Origin: Paraglaciecola sp. 20A4
GTDB lineage: Bacteria; Pseudomonadota; Gammaproteobacteria; Enterobacterales; Alteromonadaceae
Direction of reading: 5' to 3'
Assembly: GCF_011378905.1 (NCBI RefSeq)
Contig: NZ_WTPY01000003.1
Location: 278,966 to 342,965, forward strand
Length of the DNA: 64,000 nt
The position numbers were made by a program, and so were the translations under genes. The notes beneath the pieces are model-generated. The model was not told where the DNA came from. It ran no database searches and worked only from the letters and a program-made list of their open reading frames with translations. This document shows positions 16,987-26,868 of this stretch, piece by piece; within the stretch, counting starts at the first letter, position 1; every line of letters starts with the position of its first letter.

Positions 16987-19900
16987 TTAAGCGTTAGCGT
17001 TTATGCTAAGCAACATTAATTCACGTAATGCGACTGAAAACTTCGCAAATTCATGAGTACTACTGGTTTTGAATTCCGACATCATACTATACCAACGCTC
17101 TAATAGAGCCTGATTATGTTCCATCCATGTACCGAGTATCAATTCCGCGTCATTATTTTTTGGTGCGCCAGTCAGTAATACTGTTGCTAAGGCGCGTTGT
17201 TGCCAATCGAGTTCTTCCCGATATGACGCCCGTGCTAGAGCTTGCCAATGGTTAGAAACCGTCTGTTTATTTATTTGTTCCAAGAACCAATGGAGTTCAA
17301 GACGTGATCCGAGTTTAAAATATAGACTTGCAACCAGTTTAATACTGCGCCCCTCTGTTTTGGCAATTTGTGCTAAATCTAAACAGGGGAATAAATTACT
17401 TAAACTAGAGACTTTATAAGCGATATCTTCAGGAACTCCTGCGTTGGTCAGGCGAGTGCAATTCGCTTCCAGTTCTTGATACTCGTCTTCTACTAGGTAA
17501 TCTTTGAGGTTTTTGAACAAATCAGCAAAGGTAGACGTGTAACTGTCGATTGCTTCTTGAATATCCATGGATTTTACACCGTGGCGCAAATACCAACGCG
17601 AAGCACGGCGTAACGTGCGGCGCATACTTTCAAGCATTGAAAGTTGCGTTTGTGCACTGACTTTATTGTCTAAGTCTTGTACCTCAGCCCATAGTGATTC
17701 CATTGAGAATATACCTTTGACCACGCAATACGCATTGGCTATCTCATCAATGTTGGCACCGGTTTCTTCCTGCATGCGAAAAACAAAATTCATTCCCATG
17801 TCGTTGATTAAATTATTGGTCAACTTAGTGGCAATAATCTCGCTGCGCAGTGGATGCTGTTCCATTTGCTCGGCGTAACGTTTTTGCAAAACGGCCGGGA
17901 ACGCGCTGATCAATAATTTACGATGATAGGGATTATCCGTAATTTCCGGCGTATTGAATCTTTCTTTCAACATCATTTTTCCGTAGGCAATCAGCACGGA
18001 TAGTTCTGGACGTGTAAGTCCTTGGGATGCTGCTAAACGGTCAGAAATTTCATCGTCAGTGGGAATAAATTCAATTTCACGATTTAAGTTGCCTTCTTTT
18101 TCCAAATTATGAATAAAACGTAACTGTTCTTTTAACTGACTGCCGCCACTCAATTGGGTAATAGAAATAGATTCCGTTTGGCGATAACAATCTTGGATAA
18201 CTAAATCGCCCACATCATCAGTCATCTCGTGCAATAGATTATTTCGTTGTTTGCGTGTTAAGTCTCCCGCATTAACCAAGGCATTGAGCAAAATTTTAAT
18301 ATTTACTTCGTTATCAGAGCAATCCACCCCACCAACGTTATCAATAAAGTCGGTATTAACTCTTCCGCCGCTGCGAGCAAACTCAATACGACCTAATTGT
18401 GTGAGCCCGAGGTTGCCACCCTCACCGATAATTTTGGCTTTTACCTGTGCACCATTAACACGTGTATCGTCATTTGCCCGATCACCTACTTGTGAATGAC
18501 TTTCTTTCGCACTTTTAACATAGGTTCCAATGCCGCCGTTCCAGATTAAATCGACTTCCATTTGCAAAATATTATGGATAAGTTCATTCGGTGTCATGGT
18601 GAGTTGTTTAGTGCCCAACCATTGTTTCATTTCGGCGGTTAATTTAATCGACTTAGAAGAACGACTAAAAATATCACCACCTGACGAAATCAACGATTTA
18701 TCATAATCATTCCAACCCAGAGAAGGGTTTTCAAATAAGCGTTTGCGTTCTGCATAGCTGGCTTTCACGTCTGGAGATGGATCAAAGAAAATATGCAGAT
18801 GGTTAAATGCACATATTAATTTAGTGTGGTTTGATAACAGCATGCCGTTACCGAACACATCACCCGCCATATCGCCTATCGCAACACAAGTGAAATCGGT
18901 CGTTTGACAATCAACATCCATTTCACGAAAATGACGTTTAACCGATTCCCAACCACCACGAGCGGTAATGCCCATTTTCTTATGGTCGTAACCAATGCTG
19001 CCACCAGAAGCAAACGCATCACCCAACCAAAAATTAAATTCCTCAGATATACCATTGGCAATATCTGAGAATGTAGCCGTGCCTTTATCCGCCGCAACAA
19101 CTAAATAAGGGTCATCGTCATCAAGACGCACCACATCTCGAGGGTAGACTATTTCGCCATCGACGATATTATCAGTGATATCAAGTAAACTACGGATGAA
19201 AATTTTATAACACGCTTGGCCTTCTTTTTGAAATGCTTCGCGGCCTTGATTAACAGGCAAGTTTTTACAAACAAATCCCCCTTTTGCCCCCACTGGCACA
19301 ATAACCGTATTTTTGACTTGTTGCGCTTTAACTAAGCCTAAAATTTCAGTACGGAAATCTTCTTGGCGATCAGACCAACGCAACCCGCCTCGCGCCACTT
19401 TACCACCACGTAAGTGAACACCTTCAATGCGTGGGGAATAAACAAATATTTCAAACTTGGGACGTGGCAAAGGCATATCTGGAATAAGCTCAGATAACAT
19501 TTTAAATGAGGCATAAGACTTTTCGTTACCTTGATTATCGCTCTGATAGAAATTGGTTCGAGTTGTGGCAAGAATTAGATCTAAGTAGCGCCTTATAATA
19601 CGATCATCATCTAAGTTTGAAACATTATCCAAGTGCTTTTTCACTTCGTTTAGTAATGTCTCCTCACGCTTGTTCGAACGGCGCACTTTCGGGTTGTAAC
19701 GTTGATTAAACAACGAGGCCAAAATCTTAGCGATATCAGGATAATGGGCAAGTGTGTTGGCAATATAATCTTTACTGAAAGAACTTCCAATTTGACGCAT
19801 ATATTTTGCATAAGCGCGTAAAATGGTCACAGTTCTACCTGGCAATCCTGCACCAAGCACGAGACGGTTAAAAGCATCATCTTCTAAATCATTGGACCAA

Positions 19901-21825
19901 ACCTTAGCAAACGCATCTTGAAACAAGGCTTGAGCACGCACCAAATCCATACGATTACTGGTGCTATGTAACATGGTAAATTCCATAATCCAGTTCATCT
20001 GACCATCGCTGGACTTAACCCGATACGGACTTTCTTCGATTACGCGAAGACCGAAATTTTCTAACATGGGTAACACGGCAGATAAGTGAATAGGCTCATT
20101 TTTATGAAATAGCTTTAACTTAACGATTTCACTATCAAGGGCTTCTTCTTGAGGCCGGTAGAACAGCATATCTAAGGTATGCTCTGCGCTAAGTAATTCA
20201 ATTTTCTCTAAATCGACCAATGCGGCGCTAGGCAAATTCTGCTCTTTATAGCTGGGGGGAAATGCATCTTCGTATTTTTTCTCGATAACTTTTCCAGCCG
20301 CTTCGCCATAAGTAGTACGAATGGTAGCCGTTAATTTATCGTTCCAACTCTTAGTCAGCTCGATGATATTCTTTTCAATTTCCTTCACGTTATATTCCGA
20401 ATTGTTGTCTTTCACTCTGACAATATATTGCGTTCTAGCATATACAGATTCTGAAAAGTAAGTCGTAAACTCTACGTCTTCTTGGCTATTAAACGATTTC
20501 TGCAACAATACCTGAGTATCTTTACGTAGTTGTGTGTTGTAACGCTCCCTAGGGACGTAAACCATACAAGAAACGAAACGTCCAAATACATCTTTACGCA
20601 CAAATAAACGCGAAATTCCACGCTCTTGCATTTGAAAAATACCTAACGCAATTTGTGCTAACTCGTCTTCACTGCCTTGTAATAATTCATCACGAGGATA
20701 AGTTTCAATAATATTCAAGAACGCTTTATGTCCATGTGAATCTTTATCAAATCCTGATTTTTGACAAATGTTATCAATCTTGTGTTGCAGTACCGGTACT
20801 TGGGTCGCGCTGCTGTTATAAAAAGAAGCAGAGTAAAGGCCAATAAAACGGTCCTCACCAACCACATTTCCTTTATCATCAAAACGCTTGATGCCAATAT
20901 AATCAAGATAAGCAGGACGATGAACACGTGAACGACGATTGGTTTTCGTTAGCAAAAGTGGATGATTACTCAATGCTTCTTCACGGGCAGAACCAGGAAT
21001 ATTGGATAAAACCCGTTCGCGTTCGCTCACGGAGTTTTTCATTAATCCTAAACTTGATTCGTTATCCGCTAACCACCGATAATCACCTTCAACGGCCTTA
21101 GCACTATATGATCGATAACCCATAATGGTGAAATTATGGTCGTTTAACCAAGACAAGAACTTAATGGTTTGTGTTTTTTGTTCTGCCGTAGCTGGCGATG
21201 GGTTATTTGGAAACTCTTTAATAATCACATCGAGTTTATCACTCATTGCTTTCCAGTCTTGCACGGCCAATGACACTTCATTAACAACTGACATCAGTTC
21301 GTTTGCCAAACTGTCTAAGGCTTTCTTAGTAGTTTGTCTATCAACCTCAATTAAGAAAATAGTTTCCTTATTGGCATGTTTAACTTTTTTATTGCCATCA
21401 ATAAAGCCGGTAAATTTATGGCTTTCGTCACGCTGAATAGCGATTGGGCTATGCAATAGTAAATGGGCTGTTACGCCAACGCGGTTTAACGCCATGCGCA
21501 CTGAGTCGACCAAAAACGGCGTATCCTGTACTAAAATCTCTATTATGGTATGGGTTGATTGCCAACCATGTTTACCTACCTCTGGATTAAATACACGGAT
21601 AATTGGCTTACTGGCATCGAAGTTTAAAAACTTATTCCACAGACTGAGCGTCGCTCCATATAAATCACTATCACTGCGATTATCCAAATCATCGGTGGAA
21701 ATATTGTTGAACAAAATACGAGAAAAGTTTTTGACCAAGTCAACTTGTGACTTATCAACCTTTTTTTCAATAAGTTTGACTACGTTTTCTAACAAAACTG
21801 AATGCTGGTGTGTTGCAACCGTCAT
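16987..21825 (-). CDS. gdhB: NAD-dependent glutamate dehydrogenase, large (1612 aa) type
   Basis: The very long NAD-specific glutamate dehydrogenase found in Pseudomonas, Shewanella and relatives; it oxidises glutamate to 2-oxoglutarate and ammonia, mainly for catabolism. N-terminal regulatory ACT-like regions cover about the first 700 residues. The catalytic domain begins around residue 790 with LRGGKVARGGLRWSDR and PVGAKGGFVCK (catalytic Lys near 845), followed by the nucleotide-binding region (AIGDMAGDVFGNGML, KIIGEGGNLGLTQ) and a long helical C-terminal domain. The length equals the family's usual 1600-1620. It stands as a single gene with its own terminator. Confidence 0.95.
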   Translation of the reverse strand: MTVATHQHSVLLENVVKLIEKKVDKSQVDLVKNFSRILFNNISTDDLDNRSDSDLYGATLSLWNKFLNFDASKPIIRVFNPEVGKHGWQSTHTIIEILVQDTPFLVDSVRMALNRVGVTAHLLLHSPIAIQRDESHKFTGFIDGNKKVKHANKETIFLIEVDRQTTKKALDSLANELMSVVNEVSLAVQDWKAMSDKLDVIIKEFPNNPSPATAEQKTQTIKFLSWLNDHNFTIMGYRSYSAKAVEGDYRWLADNESSLGLMKNSVSERERVLSNIPGSAREEALSNHPLLLTKTNRRSRVHRPAYLDYIGIKRFDDKGNVVGEDRFIGLYSASFYNSSATQVPVLQHKIDNICQKSGFDKDSHGHKAFLNIIETYPRDELLQGSEDELAQIALGIFQMQERGISRLFVRKDVFGRFVSCMVYVPRERYNTQLRKDTQVLLQKSFNSQEDVEFTTYFSESVYARTQYIVRVKDNNSEYNVKEIEKNIIELTKSWNDKLTATIRTTYGEAAGKVIEKKYEDAFPPSYKEQNLPSAALVDLEKIELLSAEHTLDMLFYRPQEEALDSEIVKLKLFHKNEPIHLSAVLPMLENFGLRVIEESPYRVKSSDGQMNWIMEFTMLHSTSNRMDLVRAQALFQDAFAKVWSNDLEDDAFNRLVLGAGLPGRTVTILRAYAKYMRQIGSSFSKDYIANTLAHYPDIAKILASLFNQRYNPKVRRSNKREETLLNEVKKHLDNVSNLDDDRIIRRYLDLILATTRTNFYQSDNQGNEKSYASFKMLSELIPDMPLPRPKFEIFVYSPRIEGVHLRGGKVARGGLRWSDRQEDFRTEILGLVKAQQVKNTVIVPVGAKGGFVCKNLPVNQGREAFQKEGQACYKIFIRSLLDITDNIVDGEIVYPRDVVRLDDDDPYLVVAADKGTATFSDIANGISEEFNFWLGDAFASGGSIGYDHKKMGITARGGWESVKRHFREMDVDCQTTDFTCVAIGDMAGDVFGNGMLLSNHTKLICAFNHLHIFFDPSPDVKASYAERKRLFENPSLGWNDYDKSLISSGGDIFSRSSKSIKLTAEMKQWLGTKQLTMTPNELIHNILQMEVDLIWNGGIGTYVKSAKESHSQVGDRANDDTRVNGAQVKAKIIGEGGNLGLTQLGRIEFARSGGRVNTDFIDNVGGVDCSDNEVNIKILLNALVNAGDLTRKQRNNLLHEMTDDVGDLVIQDCYRQTESISITQLSGGSQLKEQLRFIHNLEKEGNLNREIEFIPTDDEISDRLAASQGLTRPELSVLIAYGKMMLKERFNTPEITDNPYHRKLLISAFPAVLQKRYAEQMEQHPLRSEIIATKLTNNLINDMGMNFVFRMQEETGANIDEIANAYCVVKGIFSMESLWAEVQDLDNKVSAQTQLSMLESMRRTLRRASRWYLRHGVKSMDIQEAIDSYTSTFADLFKNLKDYLVEDEYQELEANCTRLTNAGVPEDIAYKVSSLSNLFPCLDLAQIAKTEGRSIKLVASLYFKLGSRLELHWFLEQINKQTVSNHWQALARASYREELDWQQRALATVLLTGAPKNNDAELILGTWMEHNQALLERWYSMMSEFKTSSTHEFAKFSVALRELMLLSINANA

Positions 21826-22051
21826 GTGTTTACCTATTCCTTACTTTTTGGAAGTAACAGTGGTATTGAATCGACGCATTAACAATTTGTTACAATGTCA
21901 GTACCGCCGACGATATTGTATGAGACTAGACAATAGACTGACATATATACAGTTTTTCATCTATATATGACTATTCTCGCTAAAATAGACGACCATTAAA
22001 AGCCTTAAATTCACGTCAAATTTACAATTGAAATAGTTATCTGAATTTCGC

Positions 22052-22080
22052 TCATAAAAAAAGGCCATACGGCCTTTTTT
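22052..22080. terminator. Terminator after the RND transporter gene
   Basis: AAAAAAAGGCC-ATAC-GGCCTTTTTT is a symmetric hairpin flanked by A and T tracts, so it can act in both directions. It lies 29 bases past the stop of the minus-strand transporter gene and closes the DUF1302-DUF1329-YCF48-RND unit. Confidence 0.85.
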
Positions 22081-22108
22081 ATGCAAAATATTAAATAATT
22101 ATGCGAAT

Positions 22109-24424
22109 TTATTTTTGCTTACGCCAAAATACACTCGCCAAGGCAGGTAGCACGATAATGGCGCCCATCATGTTCACAACAAACATAAAGGTCAGCAAAA
22201 TTCCCATGTCCATTTGGAATTTAAGCGACGAAAATACCCAAGTACTGACGCCAACTGCTAAAGTAGCGCCGGTAAATAACACTGCACTTCCTCGTTCTTT
22301 CAATGCTTCAAAATAGGCTTGGCGTACAGGCATGCCAGCTTTAAGTTTATGATTCATGGTCGATAGAATATAAATACCATAATCCACACCAATCCCCACA
22401 CCCAATGCAATAACGGGTAACGTAGAAACGGTTAAGCCAATTTGTAGATACGTCATTAACGCTTGCGCTAATACTGAAACTACATATAAGGGAATAACCA
22501 CAGCCATTGTTGCACGTAATGACTTAAAGCTTATAAGGCATAGCAAAATCACCGCCCCAAACACATATAACATCATCGGATTTTGCGATTCATCCACGGC
22601 TTCATTTTGTGCAGCCATAACACCAATCGGCCCTGACGCTAGTTTAAACTGTAGTTCAGGCGTTTCGAAATCTACACGATATTCTTTTATTGCTTCTACT
22701 ACGCGATTAATCGTCTCAGCTTTATGGTCCTTCATAAACAAAATGATAGGCATCACAGAACAGTCGCCGTTTAACAAACCAGAAGAGGTATCGACCCGTG
22801 CTATATCTTGTACTAAAGTTTGCTGGTTTCTAGGCAACACTCGCCATTTAGCATTTCCTTCGTTATAACCCGCATTAATAATTTTCGCTACAGACGCCAA
22901 ACTTACCGCAGATTGCACGCCTTCGATGTTAGTCATGCGCCACTGCATTTCATCAATCGCATTCATAACGTCGTATGAGGTACAAGCATCTTTGGTGGCT
23001 TCAACTAAAATAGACAAATAATCGGTACTGATTTCATACTTGTCAGTAATTAAAAACGTATCTTGGTTGTAACGTGAAGACTCATGCAGTGCAGGAGCAC
23101 CAGCATGCAAATCGCCAATTTTCATTTTCTGAGCTTGCATCCAACCAAATCCAAACAGGACTGCCGTCACAACCAAAATACCCACTGCAACTTTCGGGCT
23201 AGAACACGCTGCAATCCAATCCCAAAATTTATCCGCGCGATCCTCTTTACCGGCAAACTTTTGCTTGTATTTGTCACTGAACTTAACAAAAGACATAAGA
23301 ACAGGTAATAACAATAAATTGGTTAAAATAATAACCGCCACACCCATACTCGCCGTAATAGCAAGTTCACGAATGATACCGATATCGATAACCAATAATG
23401 TCATAAATCCGATTGTGTCTGACAATAAGGCTACACCACCTGGAATCAATAACGTGGTGAAAGCTAACTTAGCTGCATTAAACGACGTGCTGCCTTTAGT
23501 CACTTCTTTGCCAACTGAATTGATCATTTGAACGCCATGGCTGATGCCAATGGCAAACACTAAAAATGGCACCAAAATTGACATCGGATCAAGACCAAAG
23601 CCAAGCAGTGTTAACAAGCCCATTTGCCAAATTACCGCAATGATCGAACATAACAACGGTAAGACTGTAAGCATCAAAGATTTACAGAAGAAGTAAACCA
23701 AAACAGCGGTAATTGCGATGGCAATAGCAAAGAATACCAATACATCTTTAGCGCCGTTAGCTACATCACCTATCATCTTTGCAAAACCAATAATATGGAT
23801 ACTGATATCATCGGATTCAAATTGTCCTCGAAGCTGAGTTTCAAGGTGATCAGCTAACGCTAAGGTATCTAGTTTCTCACCGCTCTCAGGATCCAAGTCT
23901 AATAATTTGGCAGTGACCATCGCACATTTATAATCATCAGATACTAAGCTGCCTACGATACCCGCCTTTTCAATATTAGACGAGACCTTGTCCAATCCGC
24001 GCTGCTCGGAAGAATTAAAATCAGCTGGTATGACCGGTCCGCCTGCAAAACCGCCTTCTACAATCTCAGTAAAACGGGTGGACGATGAAAATAGTGATTT
24101 TACTAATGAACGATCAACGCCGTTGATAAAGAACAACTGATCATGAACATCTTTAAGGGTATCAAAAAAGGTTTGATTGAAAATATCACCCTTGGTATCG
24201 CACACTGAAACTAGAATACTGTTAGCGCCACCAAAATCATTCACATGCTTCATGTAATTCTGCATATACTCATGATTAAGAGGAATATTTTTGGTGAAAC
24301 CTGCGTCTAATCGAAGTTGTGATGACTGATAACCTAGAAATACAGTTGCCACTAAAAATATCAACAACACAACAATGCGGTTTCTGAAAATTAAGGATTC
24401 TAAAAATTTGATTATATTACTCAT
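22109..24424 (-). CDS. RND-superfamily (MMPL-like) transporter
   Basis: A 771-aa inner-membrane protein with two repeats of one helix, a large periplasmic loop and five clustered helices, the layout of MMPL/HpnN-like RND proteins rather than the 1000-residue AcrB class. The first helix is near residues 15-32; the loop with PLNHEYMQNY and VNDFGGANSILVSV follows; helix clusters lie near 225-390 and 620-765. The second cluster includes LGVGIGVDYGIYIL, whose Asp is in the position used for proton relay. Its start is 6 bases past the YCF48-like gene. In this gene set it probably moves a hydrophobic substrate across the envelope with the DUF1302 and DUF1329 partners. The substrate is unknown. Confidence 0.85.
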   Translation of the reverse strand: MSNIIKFLESLIFRNRIVVLLIFLVATVFLGYQSSQLRLDAGFTKNIPLNHEYMQNYMKHVNDFGGANSILVSVCDTKGDIFNQTFFDTLKDVHDQLFFINGVDRSLVKSLFSSSTRFTEIVEGGFAGGPVIPADFNSSEQRGLDKVSSNIEKAGIVGSLVSDDYKCAMVTAKLLDLDPESGEKLDTLALADHLETQLRGQFESDDISIHIIGFAKMIGDVANGAKDVLVFFAIAIAITAVLVYFFCKSLMLTVLPLLCSIIAVIWQMGLLTLLGFGLDPMSILVPFLVFAIGISHGVQMINSVGKEVTKGSTSFNAAKLAFTTLLIPGGVALLSDTIGFMTLLVIDIGIIRELAITASMGVAVIILTNLLLLPVLMSFVKFSDKYKQKFAGKEDRADKFWDWIAACSSPKVAVGILVVTAVLFGFGWMQAQKMKIGDLHAGAPALHESSRYNQDTFLITDKYEISTDYLSILVEATKDACTSYDVMNAIDEMQWRMTNIEGVQSAVSLASVAKIINAGYNEGNAKWRVLPRNQQTLVQDIARVDTSSGLLNGDCSVMPIILFMKDHKAETINRVVEAIKEYRVDFETPELQFKLASGPIGVMAAQNEAVDESQNPMMLYVFGAVILLCLISFKSLRATMAVVIPLYVVSVLAQALMTYLQIGLTVSTLPVIALGVGIGVDYGIYILSTMNHKLKAGMPVRQAYFEALKERGSAVLFTGATLAVGVSTWVFSSLKFQMDMGILLTFMFVVNMMGAIIVLPALASVFWRKQK

Positions 24425-24430
24425 GAACGG

Positions 24431-25429
24431 CTACCGTGCTTGCTGCAAATGTTTAATGCCGTCAACCGACACTGCGATAATTTGATTGTTATAAAACACT
24501 CCGTTAACAAGTGTTTGCCCGTCGCTTTGCTGTTGATAGTTCACGTCGTCACCTTGAATGGTAACCACTGCGCCATTATTACCCAGTAAAACCGTACGAT
24601 CCTCGTCTACAGAAACAATGGCATTCATTGATGCCTGACTACCTGCGTCAAGTGCTTTCCATTGTTGCTCGACATTATTGAACACGAATACGTTACCGCG
24701 AAGTCCAGTAGCAATTAAATCCCCAGATTCGGCTTTTGCGATATTGAAAAAAGAACCGTGATAATCAATGTTCATTCGCTGCCATGTGTGACCTTTATCA
24801 GAACTCATAGCTAGTAGACCTGCTTCGCCAGCTAAGTAAACTTGATTACCTGAAACGGACACACTGTTTAAATGCGGTAAAATTGCAGCGAGTTCTTCCT
24901 TATAAAATGCTTCATCTTCTAAACGAAGTTCATTTAGATATTCTTGGTCATCTTGATTTACAAACTCAGCATGCAATTCGCTATGCCAGTTTTTACCACC
25001 GTCTTGGGTCCGAAGAAAAGCCCCATAAGCGCCAATGGCGATACCTTCACTTTTATCAAAAAAAGCGACGTCAAGTAATGGACGTTCCTGTTCCGGTGCG
25101 AAATTTTGAACTTCCCAATTGAGGCCGTTATTTTCAGTGTGTAAAATAACCAAATCGTGTCCCACAGCCCAACCTTGTTGGCCGACGAAATATACACCGG
25201 TTAATGTAGACGTTGAAGGTACGTTTACTTGCTGCCATTTTTGCCCGTCAGTGGAGCGGATAATATGGCCGCGTTCACCAACAGCAATAAGTTGCTCACC
25301 ACTTTGGGTAATATCAAGTAATAAAGACTGGTCAACTAAAGGGGCTTGAAAACTGCTTTGAGCGGCTTGAACAGTGGATAAAGGTGCAAGTAAAACGGCA
25401 ATCACTGCACTTGCAATGGATAATTTCAT
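24431..25429 (-). CDS. YCF48/BNR-repeat periplasmic protein
   Basis: A 332-aa exported protein (signal peptide 1-22, ending VQA). It is built from repeats resembling photosystem II assembly factor Ycf48 and BNR/Asp-box proteins: GERGHIIRSTDGQKWQQV, WAVGHDLVILHTENNGLNWE, GAYGAFLRTQDGGKNWH and AGEAGLLAMSSDKGHTWQRM. These form a beta propeller. No photosynthesis genes are present, so the name only reflects the fold. It is sandwiched between DUF1329 and the RND transporter and probably scaffolds that periplasmic complex. Confidence 0.85.
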   Translation of the reverse strand: MKLSIASAVIAVLLAPLSTVQAAQSSFQAPLVDQSLLLDITQSGEQLIAVGERGHIIRSTDGQKWQQVNVPSTSTLTGVYFVGQQGWAVGHDLVILHTENNGLNWEVQNFAPEQERPLLDVAFFDKSEGIAIGAYGAFLRTQDGGKNWHSELHAEFVNQDDQEYLNELRLEDEAFYKEELAAILPHLNSVSVSGNQVYLAGEAGLLAMSSDKGHTWQRMNIDYHGSFFNIAKAESGDLIATGLRGNVFVFNNVEQQWKALDAGSQASMNAIVSVDEDRTVLLGNNGAVVTIQGDDVNYQQQSDGQTLVNGVFYNNQIIAVSVDGIKHLQQAR

Positions 25430-25452
25430 AGTAATTGGGTTCCATAAAAATG

Positions 25453-25480
25453 AAAACGGTTGGCAATAGCCAACCGTTTT
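25453..25480 (-). terminator. Hairpin between DUF1329 and the YCF48-like gene
   Basis: AAAACGGTTGGC-AATA-GCCAACCGTTTT has 12-bp perfect arms. On the minus strand it is followed by CATTTTTATGG, a broken T tract. It sits inside the four-gene unit, so it is probably a partial terminator or an mRNA-stabilising hairpin that sets lower expression of the last two genes. Confidence 0.8.
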
Positions 25481-25489
25481 TTTACTCGA

Positions 25490-26857
25490 TTAGCGTCTAC
25501 CGGCTCGGCGCATGGCCTCGGGGGTAAATTCGCGATCATTTAAATCAGCATTAAACTCGTACATCTTTTCCTCGTTATCGAGACCTAACGCGAGGTAACG
25601 ACGAGAGTTTAAGTCATGGTAAACATCTAGCGTTGACCATTGTGTCGGGACTTCATAGTAATTAATTCCATGAGATATGCCTACTCGGTACAATTCATTG
25701 CGATTGTCGTACATATCCGCAACTTGAATTTGCCAGCTATCTTCGTCGATGAAAAACACACGTTTTTGATAGATATGACGGAATTCAGGCTTAAGCGTGG
25801 CTTCGACTACCCATACACGATGTTTTTCAAAGCGCGTTAGATCTGGATTTATATGACCAGGTTGAAGAATATCTTCATACTTCACTTTATCACTATGTAA
25901 ATGATAGTTGTTATAAGCAACATACAGTTCTTTTTTGCCTTTCAACTCCCAGTTATATCGATCAGGCGCACCGTTAAACATATCGAAATCATCTGATGTA
26001 CGTAAACCATCTGATGCTGTTCCTGGGGCATCGTATGCAACATTCGGCGCACGACGAACTCGGCGTTGACCTGTATTGTAAGTCCACGCTTGGCGAGGTT
26101 CACGTATTTGGTCCATAGTTTCATGTACCAACAACGCTGTACCGGCTAAACGAGCTGGAGAGGTCACACTTTGCTTGAACTTAGAGATAACATTTTCTTC
26201 AAGTAGCTTTTCACGTGTTGCATCTTTAGCTGAATACTTCTGCATCAGCTCCTCTTCGAAACCGATCACGTTATAATCACCAGAAGCGGTAGGCGCTGCT
26301 TGGCCTGCGTAACGTTTAACGCTTTCACCGCGATAACGTAAAATGTGGTTCCAAATGGTCTCTACTCCGTTTTGTGGAATAGGAAATGGAATACCAATTG
26401 CAGCATTTTTAATACCATTGCCACCTTGGATTAGCTCAGCCATAAGCGCATTTTTGGCTGTTTCATCGTACACAAATTGTGGTAATGACGCAGACCGACG
26501 CGTTTGATAAACCGGCATTTTGTAGGTGTCAGGATAAGCTTTAAACAACTCTTTTTGACCGTCACTCAAAAACTCAGCGTATTCCTGATAATTTTTCGCG
26601 GTAATGTTAAAGAGCACTTTGTCATCAGCGAACGGATCAGGATGATGGTCACCCACTGTGTACCCTGCAGGTACTTCAGTAATACCGCCAGTCCATGCAG
26701 GAATACTACCATCTGCATTACCTGCTTTTACAGCGCCCACTGGCGTTAGTTCAGCACCTAATTTAGCCGCTTCAGCTTCTGAAACCTTGGCTTGAATTAA
26801 GCCTGAATTAAATGTTAGCGCCATTGCAGACGCGATGAGAGCAAATTTTCTAATCAT
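25490..26857 (-). CDS. DUF1329-family exported protein
   Basis: A 455-aa protein with a signal peptide (1-23, ending IQA), belonging to the DUF1329 family. Members are long relatives of the LolA/LolB lipid-binding fold and start with AAKLGAELTPVGAVKAGNADGSIPAWTGGI, here in residues 30-60. Other conserved stretches are KYEDILQPGHINPDLTRFEKHRVWVVEATLK and YQKRVFFIDEDSWQI. Probably periplasmic, carrying a lipid-like ligand between the RND protein and the DUF1302 outer-membrane protein. It is 11 bases after DUF1302 and surely co-transcribed with it. Confidence 0.88.
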   Translation of the reverse strand: MIRKFALIASAMALTFNSGLIQAKVSEAEAAKLGAELTPVGAVKAGNADGSIPAWTGGITEVPAGYTVGDHHPDPFADDKVLFNITAKNYQEYAEFLSDGQKELFKAYPDTYKMPVYQTRRSASLPQFVYDETAKNALMAELIQGGNGIKNAAIGIPFPIPQNGVETIWNHILRYRGESVKRYAGQAAPTASGDYNVIGFEEELMQKYSAKDATREKLLEENVISKFKQSVTSPARLAGTALLVHETMDQIREPRQAWTYNTGQRRVRRAPNVAYDAPGTASDGLRTSDDFDMFNGAPDRYNWELKGKKELYVAYNNYHLHSDKVKYEDILQPGHINPDLTRFEKHRVWVVEATLKPEFRHIYQKRVFFIDEDSWQIQVADMYDNRNELYRVGISHGINYYEVPTQWSTLDVYHDLNSRRYLALGLDNEEKMYEFNADLNDREFTPEAMRRAGRR

Positions 26858-26868
26858 AATATGGCTCC

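Noticed and set aside
21494..21970. 158-codon plus-strand frame opposite the gdhB start
   Set aside because: It is antisense to a well-supported gene, without a recognisable domain or start signal.
24431..25429. Photosystem II assembly factor as a sign of phototrophy
   Set aside because: Only the beta-propeller repeat is shared; no photosynthesis gene is present and the neighbours are transport genes.
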